Source of the DNA: Fasciola hepatica
Lineage: Eukaryota > Platyhelminthes > Trematoda > Plagiorchiida > Fasciolidae
Direction of reading: 5' to 3'
Length of the DNA: 64,000 nt
NCBI GenBank assembly: GCA_948099385.1
Contig: CANUEZ040000165.1
Location: 5,530,501 to 5,594,500 of the forward strand
Shown here: positions 33,005 through 44,777 of the stretch, in pieces
Position numbering within the stretch: the stretch's first letter is position 1
How the letters are laid out: every line of letters begins with the position of its first letter
Made by a program: the position numbers and the translations under genes
The notes under the pieces: model-generated
Told to the model about the DNA's origin: nothing
The model's database searches: none
The model's input: only the letters and a program-made list of their open reading frames with translations

Positions 33005-36000
33005 TCAATCATAATCATCATCATCATCGTACAGCGTTAAACAGTAGGGCAAGCCCCACTGACTACTGCCTTTCTCACCATGTTGCACGTTGAATTAGAA
33101 AGTATGAATATACAAGATGGAGATGGAGTGGACCTACACGGGTAGCAAAAGGAAAGAATGCCCTAGTAGCCAACACACGGAATACACAGTCTAACTGTAC
33201 AAACGCACATCGATCAATCATTCTGGTTCGATAGAAAGTAACAACATGATCGCCACTGTTTGCGGTCCGCAGCCATATTCTTCAGTGTCTCCAGCCAACT
33301 GGTAGACGGATCTTTTGGACCCCAACCACGAAGACGTGAGGCACCTACTTTTCCTAAGTTTGCTGTACATTTTCTCATTCCTCGCTGCCAATTCATCTGT
33401 TGACCTCCACGTGGTCTTTTTCACTCCCTGGGAGGAACGGAGAATAGGACACGGTAAGGTAGACGTGTGCTTGCCATACGTAACACGTGTCCCAACCAAC
33501 TTAATCTACTAAGCTGGATACGCTGTGACAGAACGTTCTCTGAATTAGTACCCAATACTCGATTTCTGACCTCATCGTTGCTTACTCAGCTATTCCACCC
33601 AATCCTAGTGATACTACGTAAACATCAATGGTCGAAAACTTCAGGACGACGAATATCTTCAGCACGCAGACTCCAAGTTTCGCAACCATACAGCAAAACT
33701 GAAAGCACTGCAGCACAGTATACACGACCTTTCAACTTCAGTAAAATATCAGATCGACGCCACAAGTGCTTCAGTCCAGCGTACGCCGCTCGAGCCTTGG
33801 ATATCCGCGTGCTCACCTCTACTACTGTGCTCCCATCCGTCGTCACGCAGCTACCGAGGTAGGTGGAGTGGTCGACAACTGCCAGCACCTCCCCATCGAG
33901 CATCAAGCTGGGAATTGTTGACGTCCAGTCTTGTAACATCACCTTGCACTTTGAAGGTGCAAAGCGCATGCCGAATGGAGCTACAGCTCTTGCGATATTA
34001 TCTAGTGCACGCTGAGCATGTTCCGTGCATTCGAACAAGCAGACAACGTCGTCTGCGTAATCTAGGTCACATAGCTTCTCACTATTTCCTAGTTCGACGC
34101 CTACATCCTGAAGATTTTGCAGCGCACTCTCCATTATTTCGTCCATGACGAAGTTGAACAGGAAGGAAGACAAAGGGCGTCCCTGTCGAACACCACTGGT
34201 CGTTTCGAACCGACCGGATAGTTCACCGTAAACCCTAACGCGGCCAGAAGTATGAGAATACAATGATCTCATTAGGTTCACGAACTTCTGGGGCATACCT
34301 TTTCGATGAAGAACACTGAAAAGCGATGTTCGATCAACTGAATCGAAGGCGCCTTTCAAATCTAAGAAAATCATTATTGTCCGTCGGCGGTTCGTGTGAC
34401 GCGTTTCAAGTAGTCGGCGAAGAGTAAAAATCTGGTCGATGCATCCTCGACCTGGGCGGAATCCAGCCTGCTGTTCGCGGACATTTCTCTCGCGAGCCGG
34501 TTTAAGACGATGCAGCAAAATCGAAGCTAATACTTTGGCGACTATCGGAATTAGGCTAATCCCACGATGATTACTGCAGTCATTGCATATTCGCTTCTTG
34601 AAGATGGGAACAATCAATGACTCATTCCATATTAACGGAATACTTTTCTCCTTCCAAATGTCATGAGGCAAGACGGTTAGTGATTTTATCAACGCCTCAC
34701 CACCCAGTTTGAAAGAACTGGAGGAAGTTCGTCGGGACCTGCCGCTTTCCCCCGCCTTAGTAATCGAATATATGACTCTACTTCTACTTCTGATGGGGGT
34801 TCAAGTGATACCACCCAAGGAGTCACAGTTGTTGACACGGGAGTAACTACACTAGCGCGCGGCCAACTAAACTGTTCCTTGAAGTACTCGGCCCAACGGT
34901 CAAGCCTTTGCTGTTTGCTATGGATGGGTTCTCCATTTCTATCCCAAATCGTTTCACTGACCTGAGTTCGCCGTCCACCGGTGTCAAGAATAAGTTTGAA
35001 CAATCTTTGACTGTTACCTGAAGAAGCTGCTATTTCCATTTCTTTGGCTACCTTGACCCACCAATTTTCGCGATCATTCTTAAGGATTTTCGTAACTTGT
35101 CTTTGCAGCTTTCTCCGCATCTTATTCATCTCCTTACGGTTCGAGAGCTGACGCTTTTCCTCCATTGTACTCAGCGACTCTTGCGAGATCCATTGTCTTT
35201 GATGGACATCGGATCTAGGACCACAGGCAAAACCTGCTGCCATGTGCATCGCCTGTTTGATATGTGCCCAATGCTCATCTACATTACTGTTCGTCGTAGA
35301 TCCTGACTCATGTACTAATTTCTGTTAATAACTGGTGCGAAGTTCTGTATCACACAAACGTTGCACGGCTAATCGGGTTTGCTGTTTGCGACGATGACCA
35401 TGGAGCTGGAGAGATAATCGCATTAAAACTAATGCATGGTTCGACGCTTTGTACGTGGACCAGTAAGATCTACAGTTCTGAACAGAACTGCGCCACCGGT
35501 AGCTTACGGCAATATGATCAATTTGACTCAAAGTACCTGTAGAGTTAGAAGGCCATGTCGCTGTGTGACGCGAACTGTGTCGGAAATTGGTGCTAGACAA
35601 GAACAATCGATTGTCTGCACAAAACTGGAGAAGCCTACTCCCGTTATCTGTACACTCAGCGGGTAAAGCACAACGGCCATCTAAACAAGCTTCTGACGCA
35701 CTAAGTTTGCCAACTTGTGCATTGAAGTCACCAGCTAGCACTACAATGTCAGAACCCTTACTGCTGCGATCAAGGGTGGAGAGCTCATCATAGAACTCAT
35801 TTTTCTGCGCTTCTGAGCTGCAGTCCGTTGGGGGCGTATGCCGAGATCACAAACAAATTGCGCTTAACACAGCTATCCTTTCGAACGCCAACTGACCCTT
35901 GGAGTCTCACAGCACATAAACGACTGTTAATGGGGATCCAGTCTAAAAGGGCAGCCTCAGCCTTCTCAGTCAAGACAATTCCTACACCACGTTGACCCAC

Positions 36001-36400
36001 AGTTCTAACTGCTTCGTCTCCTGAGGTGCGCAGAATATACCTCGATGAGATCCCTGGAGCAGTTAGTTGAATTACACTGCTCGAATACTGGATACGCGTT
36101 TCACTTAAGCAGCAGACATCAATCTTCAGAGAATTTTTCGTGAGGGCCAGGCACGCCTGTTGACCGACCTGCATGGGTGTATGCACGTTGAAGGAGCCGA
36201 GATCAAGAGGCTGACGGGGCTTGAGAGGATTATTCCCGATACTATTTGACAGTGAATCGTTGCGAGTATTGACCGTGTTATCAGTGGGACCATTATGGGT
36301 CGATAGATGGGGCAAAGAGGGATGGTTAGGGACAGAAGACAAAGGTTGAATAAAAGAACCGGACAATTACTCACTAAACCGACAAGCACAGAAGAAAGGA
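33005..36400 (-). mobile_element. RTE-type LINE copy 2 (minus strand), near full length, inactive
   Basis: Inverted partner of the element at 22560-25955. On the minus strand it runs from about 36400 to a tail of ATGATGATGATG units at 33005-33030, a typical RTE end. It is better preserved than copy 1: a 355-codon open frame covers most of the reverse transcriptase. It lies upstream of anoctamin exon A and in the same orientation as that gene. From 35769 to 34969 it is identical to copy 1 (801 bp), while outside that tract the two differ at many sites. Confidence 0.92.
33218..36366 (-). pseudogene. Broken endonuclease-reverse transcriptase ORF of RTE copy 2
   Basis: Pieces in order: endonuclease first part 36366-35797 (DLGSFNVHTPMQVGQQACLA, IDVCCLSETRIQ); a 2-base loss near 35800 shifts frame; endonuclease end 35741-35325 (LAGDFNAQVGKL); in-frame TAA at 35325; linker 35249-34689; a one-base loss near 34710; reverse transcriptase 34692-33625 with NQ-to-GFRPGRGCIDQIF type block, DLKGAFDSVDRTSLFS, SGVRQGRPLSSFLFNFV and an intact LDYADDVVCL; TGA stop after RRPEVFDH at 33625; TGA at 33423 where tryptophan is expected; and an end NQND near 33214. 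The catalytic aspartates survive but the frame breaks make it inactive. Confidence 0.9.
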
Positions 36401-37859
36401 CACAGAACCGAGTCTCATGTGATAAACCAGAGAAAAGCCTATAAAGATGTTTTTGTCACCTAAAAAGTATCCAAAGCCCCTCCCAGAGAACATCATTTTT
36501 CTTGCTACCCTTTATTTGTCTTTTTTAATCCTAATTGGATCTAAGTGGCGAAACATGGGTGGCGACCGACGAATTATGGCTCATGAACAAAGGAAAAAAG
36601 CAAATATGATGCTGAGACCTCAGCTTTATTTCACCTCATATACCTTCAAAAGATGTATGCCTTCTCGAAAAAGGTAACAGGCTGTTCTAGCTAAAATAAA
36701 TGTGCTGCCTCCAAAACACGCATGCAAGACTCTAATTCGAGCATAACACTGTGCACTTCAGACAAAGCGCCTCCCACGTGTGAGGCTAGTAAGCAAACCG
36801 TTCACGTCGTAAGCATGTCATGTGGGTGACTGAGACAAATCACAGACAATGTATTCAGCTGCGTTTAGTATTGAAATTCAGTTCAACGATCACATGATAG
36901 CCTAAGGTTCATAAGGGCCACGAATCAGACAGACTTTGACTGGAAGCTGAGTGAGTAGGTGAGCACGTAAGGGTGCAAAAGCCGGAAACAGCAGCAAAAT
37001 TTCGCTGGATTCATTATCAATCGGTACGGGGCTATTGATTGCAGACAGGTCGATTGGACAGAGAAAATCAGCCCACCAGACTGTCGACCGTGACTTGATT
37101 CTCGATCACAGCGATGCTAAGCAGGAATGAGGGTTCAATTGGTTCGTCTTTTTACCAGGAAGAAATGAAACGCGGAAGAAGCTGCAAAGACTGTAGATGG
37201 ACGATATCCGGAGAGGAAGTCAGTAGCTACACTAACTATTCGCAGACTAATAAAGAATCGAAGTGGGATATGTTGAGGACAGAAAAAAGTGCACTCAACG
37301 AAAATTCCACCCGTGAAACTGTCACACGAGGTTTTGAAAAGCATTAGAATCGAATTACAGTATTTAGAACATCAAAATTTTCAGTTCAGATAGACAGACA
37401 TGAACCAAGCAATGTGTGCGGCGGTTTTGGTTGCAATCTATCAGCGGGAACCGCAACCGGAAAATATTTGAACAAGAGTGTAAAATTGTTAGAAATGAAC
37501 TACAAATAGTAGTTTTAATTCCAAGAAGTTTGTGAATACAGCAGTGTCACTGATCTCGACACTCTATTATATCCTCAAACGTATCTAACTATTGAATGGG
37601 GGATCTCTTGGGCTTCACCCAGGAAGCCTTACGCCCCTTGTGGTCAAGTCCACTTGTTGGGCCATTCGTGTATATCATGCAGGCCATGAAGAAACTACCC
37701 TTATTCAACTTCCAACCATTATCTCCTCAAGGAACAACGCGCATAGAGATACACTATCTTATTCTATTTTCTTGTCTAATGTTCTGGGTTTAACCTTAGT
37801 ATAGCTAATAGGGTGTTCCAGGTAAACTTGAGCAGTGATAAGAGGATACTGGTGTTTGG
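36401..37859. other. Unrecognised stretch between RTE copy 2 and the second RTE subfamily
   Basis: No exon or typed element is clear. A lysine/arginine-rich plus-strand frame at 37114-37347 has no family match by eye. The segment 37542-37645 weakly resembles 27728-27820 and may be a 5' untranslated part of the second RTE subfamily. Confidence 0.45.
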
Positions 37860-40590
37860 ATACTGATAATCATTGTATATCCACCCCAACACTGGACTCA
37901 GATTGACCATATTGTCATTGGTCACCGCTGGTGTGGATCAGTTGAAGACTTTTGCTCATTTCGGTCTACGCCTGTGGACTCAGATCACGCCTTGATATGT
38001 GATCGCTCCTGTTTACGTCTCGTCTGTGGTCGCACCAAAGTAAATGCCACTTGTCCCGCGCAGTTGCTTCTAGACGATAACCGACGATCTGCTTTTCAGG
38101 CGGATCGGTCTATACGGTTATCGTCGTTTTCGGAAGTCCATGACGCAGATGAACGCTGGAAACAGATCAAAAAACCTTATACACCACTTCCAATACCACA
38201 CAAGACTCCAGTTCAAGTAGGCCTCACAAACGATAGATAGCTTCGGCATCAATTTCTATGCTGGATGCTTACAGATCCATTACTCCGGATGCCACATTCA
38301 ATGAAGTGCGTAAACCCCTGAGACGCCAACTGACTAGGAGCCTCAGGAATGACCGCGAGTAGTAGTAGATTGTGAAATGTAGGGAAATGGAGAAAGCTGT
38401 GTCTATTTGCAATACTTGCAACCCTTACCGGTGTAAGCGAGTTAATCAGGAAATCCGACGTCTCATTGACTCATTCTCAGAGACGTCGTCTGGATAGTTG
38501 GGCGGATCAATTTAAGGAACAACTTAGATGGCCCATTTCGACAGTGGAATTTCCCAATATAACTGCCGGAGAACCGATGCAGGTAGGTACCACTCCTCTT
38601 TGGCCGGTGGTGGCCCAGTGGTTTAGAGCGTTTGATTACCTTCTCATAGGTTGGAGGTTCGAATCCCCATCATCATCGGTTATTTTGGCAGTAGATAGTA
38701 CTCAACTGACGCCCGGATAGTCACCCAACCTGACTTACTGGGACCTTATGTGGTTCTCCACTCCGAGTCTCGGGGTGTGGTTGCCGGTTATCCCTAATAG
38801 TGTAGTGGGCCTTCGTGGCTATGGGGCATACACCCCTTCCACTGCACTCATGCGCAAGCATGTAACAAGAAATGGAGGTAATGTGGAAGATAGGTTACTT
38901 GAAAAAGTACAACGTCGCTGGGCCCGATGGGTTGTCTCCGTCCGTCTTCAAGGATGGAGGCGAAGCTTTGGTTTCACATTTAACAAAACTCCTCTGAGTA
39001 ATCTGGCATAGTGAGCAGATTTCCACGGAATGATGTGAATCGGTGATTGTGCCAATTTACAAGGAAAGTGACAGATCTTTTTGTGGAAACTACAAAGGAA
39101 TTACCTTCGTAATTATTGCATCGAAATTTCTCATAGGGCTTATTCTCCGCCGATTATCCAGCGCCCGCGAAATGTGTATGCGTGAGAATCAAGCTGGTTT
39201 CAGACCCGGTCGTGGTTATATCGATCACATCCCTACTCTTCGGCGAACCCAAGAGCACAGACACATCTTCCGTAGGTCTACAACCTCTGTCCCTGTTGAT
39301 CTGAAAGCAGCATTCGATTCAGTCGACCACAAAGTTCTCGGCGTTGTCTGTCGTTGGAGGGTGTATCAGAGAATATTTTTCTTTTTTCCAATGCTTGTAT
39401 GTGAACAGTCGAAGTCGAGTTCGTGATTACGGCGATTTTTCACCCGAATTCACCACGGAAAGCGGTGTTCGTCAAGGTTGCCCTCTTCCACCCTTCCTCT
39501 TCAATTTCGTGATTAAAATGATTCTTGAGACAGCCCTATCCTCATGTGAGAATAGCGGCGCCGACCTTTGCTCAGAGACTAAAGTGTCTGACTTGGAACA
39601 CGTGGACGATATTGTTCTTCTGAGTGAAGATCCAGGTAAGTGGCAAGCTCTCTTAGACAGCCCAAAACAACAGTGTAGCAATGTTTCTGATGTATTTTGC
39701 ACCTTCAAAATGTAGAATGTTGCTGCAGGACTGGGTTGGAACTATACCAAATCTTGTCTCATCAGGGAAAGCTCTAGCTGAAGTAGATAATGTTTTTTAC
39801 CTGGGAAGTTACATTCCACCAGATGGACAGATATCAGATGAAGTGTTATCGTGTATACAGAATGCGCGTTAATCGTGTGCCAACCCATCATCTGTGGCGC
39901 CGCCTTGACATCCGATTGTCAGTCTAGGGTCGAGTGTACAATGCGGCGGTCAGGTCCGTTCTTTTATACGGCTCAGAAACATGGCCACTAAGAGTAGAAG
40001 ATAGGCGAAGACTGTCGGTATTCGAGCATCAATGTCTCCGTAGTACTACCCGAATATGGTAAAAACATCGTATTAGCAATGCTGAGGTTAAACGTAAGGT
40101 GTTGGGAACCAGAGGTCAGTCTCTGAATCAAGTACTGAATTTAAACGGGTTAAGGTGGCTGGGACTTGTGTTACGCATGTCCACCGATAGACTTCCTCGG
40201 TTTACGCTGTTCTCCGAGGCAGGTAATGGTTGGAAGGTAGTTCGAGGTGGTCAGTCCATGATATGGCAAAAAGGTATGAGAACCCAGCGAGACCAGTGTA
40301 CTCGGCCAAGTGGGGCTTGTCAGACTTAAAGGTTGGGGTCCACATGACCCGCCTACCAAATGGTTGGAGATATTAAGTGATATGGCTAGGTGTCGCGGTC
40401 AGTCGCGTAGTTGAATTCGAACTTTCTTTATCTTCGTGATTTCCGCTTATAACTTTGATTTTTTGGATCTTTTCCACTTCATGGTGCCATTCTTTTTGCC
40501 CTTTACTCGACGATGCTGGAAGGTAGCAACCGAAACTAGACCACAGGTTCGAGGTTAATGGTTGAATAAATTGAACTGAACTGAATATCT
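37860..40590 (+). mobile_element. RTE subfamily B, 5'-truncated, carrying a SINE
   Basis: Endonuclease end: TQIDHIVIGHRWCGSVEDFC (about 37900) and PVDSDHALICDRSCLRL. Linker: RRRLDSWADQFKEQLRWP (about 38480). A SINE interrupts at 38603-38878. Reverse transcriptase: NQAGFRPGRGYIDHI (about 39187), VDLKAAFDSVDHK (about 39295), SGVRQGCPLPPFLFNFV (about 39460), and EHVDDIVLL (about 39596), with HVDD instead of YADD. C-terminus: FAPSKCRMLLQDW, YNAAVRSVLLYGSETW-like remains, and LNGLRWLGLVLRMS (about 40142). The end reads TTGAATAAATTGAACTGAAC. Frames are broken many times. It is clearly divergent from RTE copies 1 and 2. Confidence 0.85.
38603..38878 (+). mobile_element. tRNA-derived SINE inserted in RTE subfamily B
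   Basis: The clearest SINE copy: GGCCGGTGGTGGCCCAGTGG with the A-box, GGTTGGAGGTTCGAATCCCC with the B-box, CTTATGTGGTTCTCCACTCC, GGTTGCCGGTTATCCCTAAT, GTGGGCCTTCGTGGCTATGG, and ACTCATGCGCAAGCATGTAA. It splits the linker and reverse transcriptase coding of the host RTE, so it inserted after that RTE. No clear target duplication was found by eye. Confidence 0.9.
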
Positions 40591-40612
40591 ACCACCCACA
40601 ATGGTAATGTTT

Positions 40613-41870
40613 CTAAACCATAAAGAACTGGTCTAACTGCTGTAACGTACAATAGACCGCTGGCAGATAAACGGATGTCAAGTCAATGCAACAGACGACT
40701 GAAATTGGTAAATGCCAAACAAGCCTTACGTATACGCGAAGACACTTCATCCGACTTACGGGCAGACTGCAGCTGCCTAGATAACGGAACTTATATACTT
40801 TGTCAAGAATCTCTCCGAATGTCGAAATTTTTGGTTGTAGATTAACCCAGTCCCTCAACAGCATCTTGTAACTAGAAGGTATAAAACGTACTTTAAATAT
40901 TGTCGTGAACCTATTTAGGCTGATTGGAAAAGCTTAGAACTTGGCTGGATAAGAACTTAGAAAAACTACGATGTCCACATACTCAACGTTTAGCGCTTTT
41001 TCGCATGCGAAGAGTTCAGTACCGCTGTTCTCACATGACAAAAAGGCAGTCTCTATGGCCATATTGTAGTGGGGAACGCTGTGGCAACAAGATAAGAAAA
41101 ATACCAAACCGATCGGGTCAATCAATCGATAACTGCAGACTACAGAAGGGATGGAGAAAATATTAGAAGCGTCCCGCAGCAGATGAAAAGAGGCATGCAG
41201 AATCGTCAATGGAACTCGGTGGTACTTGAGGTTATCGGGAAGACAGTCCAGGTGAGTGGCTACCGACCAAGCCATCACTCAGATCAATCGGACCAACAAA
41301 ACGGAAATGGCGATCCAAAGAATCAGCCTAATGGCGACAGGCATCCAGCCAAAACGGAGCGGAAATACTCATGAGGCCAGAGGACCGATACGGCTGCATT
41401 GCGTTCTGTAAAACGGAGTATATAAACGATTGCACATGTTTTACCGACTGGACTTGTTTGGCTGCTCAAATACAGATGTTCCTCGCCCGTTTTACCTTCT
41501 TCGTTACAATATCGCCTACGTAGTTAAACAGAAAGGGAGATAGGAGCAACGCTGACGTAAAACCATTTCTCGCGGTTAACTGAGGTGAAACGTTCCCTAA
41601 AACCCGAACTCCGGTTCGTAATTCACGTACAGGAACTTTATAATGGAAACAAATGCTTCTGGCACATTCTTTAAATAGGGGGTCTTCAGAAGACTATGCG
41701 TTCAAAAGGTTTAAACACTGCTTTCAGGTCAAGAAAAACAGAAATGCCGGGCCTACGGAACGTGTCTGTACTTTAAAATTTGTCAAAGAGCGAAAAAAAG
41801 ACCAACACAACTTCGACCAAGTCTAAACCCATATTAGTTTCCTGCACCCAATGGAGCAAGCAGGAACAGA
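40613..41870 (-). mobile_element. RTE subfamily B fragment, minus strand, interrupted
   Basis: Read on the minus strand from 41870: VFLDLKAVFKPFERIVF (about 41755), PYLKNVPEAFVSIIKFLYVN (about 41680), LLSPFLFNYVGDIVTKK (about 41555), and after a gap of about 400 bases AIETAFLSCENSGTELF with VEYVD (about 41040), then LLRDWVNLQPKISTFGEI and YKFRYLGS (about 40860-40780). It is tail to tail with the plus-strand element ending at 40590. Catalytic and frame damage is heavy. Confidence 0.7.
41060..41450. other. Interruption inside the minus-strand RTE fragment
   Basis: This segment separates two recognisable blocks of the minus-strand RTE. The plus strand has an open frame rich in Q, N and K at 41183-41374 with no known motif. 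It could be inserted DNA or RTE sequence decayed beyond recognition. Confidence 0.35.
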
Positions 41871-42439
41871 TATAGCAGCATCCTCTGCAATGGGGAATTT
41901 CCAGTTAAGATGGACGATAACTGCTCCGTCAAGTGCGTTCTCTTCTCCATCTTCGAGAGAAACCTCAGGTGATCCACTGCTACATCCTTCTTACAAAGGC
42001 TTTTTGACTGGTTTATTCGCCGGTGTAGTCTCCAGGGGCATAGTGCTTAAAACCAGATCTTGCCCAGTAACCGGTTTGGAGAGACCAGAATTCATCTGGA
42101 CTCTGTCCATAAACTTGTCAGGAAGGACTGCACCCTCGAGGTAAAACAAAGCCATCCTGAGTAACTATTTACGTCATGGAGGCACACGAGTAAACATACT
42201 CCACCAAGGTGCGGTCTCGTCGTGACGAGACAAAACTAAACGAAATCTGATCCTAGATAACTGGAAATCTACTTGCATCTTTCGCATCAAAAAATTAAAA
42301 ACGTTGAATTTTTGAATGCAAAAAAATGTAAGTAGATTTTCTATTACCTAAGATCCGGGCTCCTCGCATCAATAATGCGTTCTATGAATAAATTTTTGTT
42401 GTATTTTCCCTGTATGATGTCGATGAGCGTCTTCAGGAC

Positions 42440-43730
42440 CTGATATTAAACTCAATCGACAATATTACGGAACACATGCATACATTCTGTAGACCCAGAA
42501 TCTCTGTTTGCCTTGAGCTGAAAGCAGTATTTGACTCAGTTGGACGCATAGTACTTTGACACTGCTTTTCTCTAAAGGATGTGCCAAAGACATTCATTTT
42601 CACCATAAACCCTTGTATATGAACGGCTGAAGCCGAGTTTCGGCTTACGGTTGTAGTAAAAAGACCACCATGGTGTAACTGCAAACTCATTTATCAGAAA
42701 AGTGAACGTTCATGCATGTATAAGAAAGGACCATGCGCGAGTAACCTATCTGATTTTACCTCGAGAAGTGGTTTAATTCAGGGTTGTCTCTATCTCCTGT
42801 TCTGCCTAACTTCGTAATTTATATGATCATAGAGACCGCTTTCTAGTCTTGCGAGAATAGTGGTATTAAACTTTTTGACGATGGAACAGCATCAGACTTT
42901 TTTAGGCGGATAACAGCTATTATTTTCTCACTGGCTAGGAACCAAGTATGATGCCAACGCAATAACAACGATTACAAAAGTGGTGGTGGGAGGTAAAACA
43001 GAGGACAAGAGTAATTTTTGTATCATTGATGTCTCCCGTGGTTGTTTTTATTGTGAGTTGTTTTAGTATTCGGTCGTCTGGTCCAGAGTAGGCGTTTTAT
43101 TCAAGGATGCATCTTTAGCTTTTGCGCAGCCAAGCCCCTCCTGAAAGGCAGCAGTGTTCGTCCAAAATGAGCCGGGGGCCAATTATGTAGTTCATTCGCC
43201 TCTTCCGATAACCTTGTCGGGTAAGTTGAGCACAACAAGGAGAAATGGCCTTATTTAGTGGTGGGTGACAATCGTCACGTTGTATTGCTGTTAGCAGACT
43301 TATGTGCCGTTTAGCAAGCATTGACAGGGTTCTTCCCAATGAGGTTCAGTTACTTGTCCCACCGTCGTGTACAACCCCAGGCGCTAAACTCATAACCATA
43401 CGGTGCAGACTGTATTAGCCTGTTGAATGTACGCTGAATAAATGAGACCATTTATTTTGTGCGGTTCAGGAATCTTGCCATAGCGAGTGAAAGACAAGCA
43501 AAAACTTTTGGTATTCGAGCAAAAGCATTTTCGTAGCACTGCACGAATAAAGTGGTAACACCGCCTCAGCAATCCTGAGGTTCTTTATAGAATAATCCGT
43601 ACAATATAGAAATAATTAAAGGAAACGCTGAAGCTCAGCAAGCTAAGGTGGTTTGGGTATATATCGTGTATGGCTACAAACAGGCATTTTTGACTTACAG
43701 TGTTTGCGGAGGCTAAAAGTGGATGACAAA
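42440..43730 (+). mobile_element. RTE subfamily B fragment, plus strand, heavily decayed
   Basis: Recognisable blocks: ITEHMHTFCRPRISVCLEL followed by KAVFDSVGRIVL (about 42470-42560), VPKTFIF (about 42582), SGLIQGCLYLLFCL (about 42770), TAF.SCENSGIKLF (about 42838), and then after about 550 unrecognised bases the C-terminal LSNPEVLYRIIRTI and LSKLRWFGYISCMATNR (about 43570-43690). The middle may be an insertion or lost beyond recognition. Confidence 0.6.
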
Positions 43731-44777
43731 TGAGTAATAGTGGTCGGTCTCCGACATGAATAAGGTACAAGACATCTGGTCCGTGCACTTGTCGATGTAG
43801 TGTTTGCTGTGATCCACCCCCTCCCCCTCTCCCTCAGCAGAGCTTAAAAAATAAACTTTGCGGCATTCCAAAGTTCTCAGCGTTCTGCTAGCAAAGAGAA
43901 CTATCCAGAAGAATTTCTCCGATTATACTGTAAAGAATACAATCACAGTGACTTGTCTCTGCCTTTTTATTGCATAGCATACAAAAGTTTACGCAACTTT
44001 CTTCTCCATGCGGTGAATCATTCGTCCAATGAAACAGGATACACCGCTACTTAAGAGTGCTATTATAGTGAAGTGTACGCAGCATTTATCTATTTTGTTC
44101 GTTTCAGACATTCTAGGGCTTTGTCAGAAAAAAACGATCCGAACAGGACTAAATGATAATGCAGAACTGCGTGTCACTTTGAACACCGTCTTATTTCAAT
44201 ACCTGGAATAAAACTGTAATTGAGAGTAACCTTTGGGAAAGAAAATCGTATGCAAATGGATATATTGACGCAGAAAGCACAGCTGCAGACTAAAATGTAG
44301 GCAATCCATCTGCAGAGGTCATTCATATAAAAATAAAAAGTCACTTTAGGCCATCTGCGTATCGCGGGGTATAACTACACTGAAATTTTACCATTCAAAG
44401 CTTAGAACTGAAAACGCTTAGGCGTAACAGTATGCTGTCTATATGTAGACACACTATCACGTCTGCAAAGATCAACATAATAATCTGTCATATAGCGGCC
44501 TTTGGGAATACATTCCCCACAACAGCCAGTCACATCTGCGTTTAAGCGTCGAAACTAATAATTACTTCGACAATTCCCCATCAGTACGAGGAGTCCTAAG
44601 AGGTAATGAAAATGTCCCGTTTGAAGCAGTGCTGGGACCTCTCCGGGACCATTTATTAACACATCAAGAATGCGGCAGTCTGTCTTCGTAAATTTTGAAT
44701 TTTGATAAACTTTAATGTGTCAGAACCGAGATCGGTTCGGAGTGTATCGAAAAATCGATGCGCCATGTGAAATGTTA
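43731..44777. other. Unrecognised stretch
   Basis: No exon, RNA gene or transposon motif was supported between the RTE fragment and the foldback at 44778. Confidence 0.5.

Noticed and set aside
37114..37347. Charged plus-strand open frame of 77 codons
   Set aside because: No family, no splice sites and low-complexity composition; not enough to call a gene.
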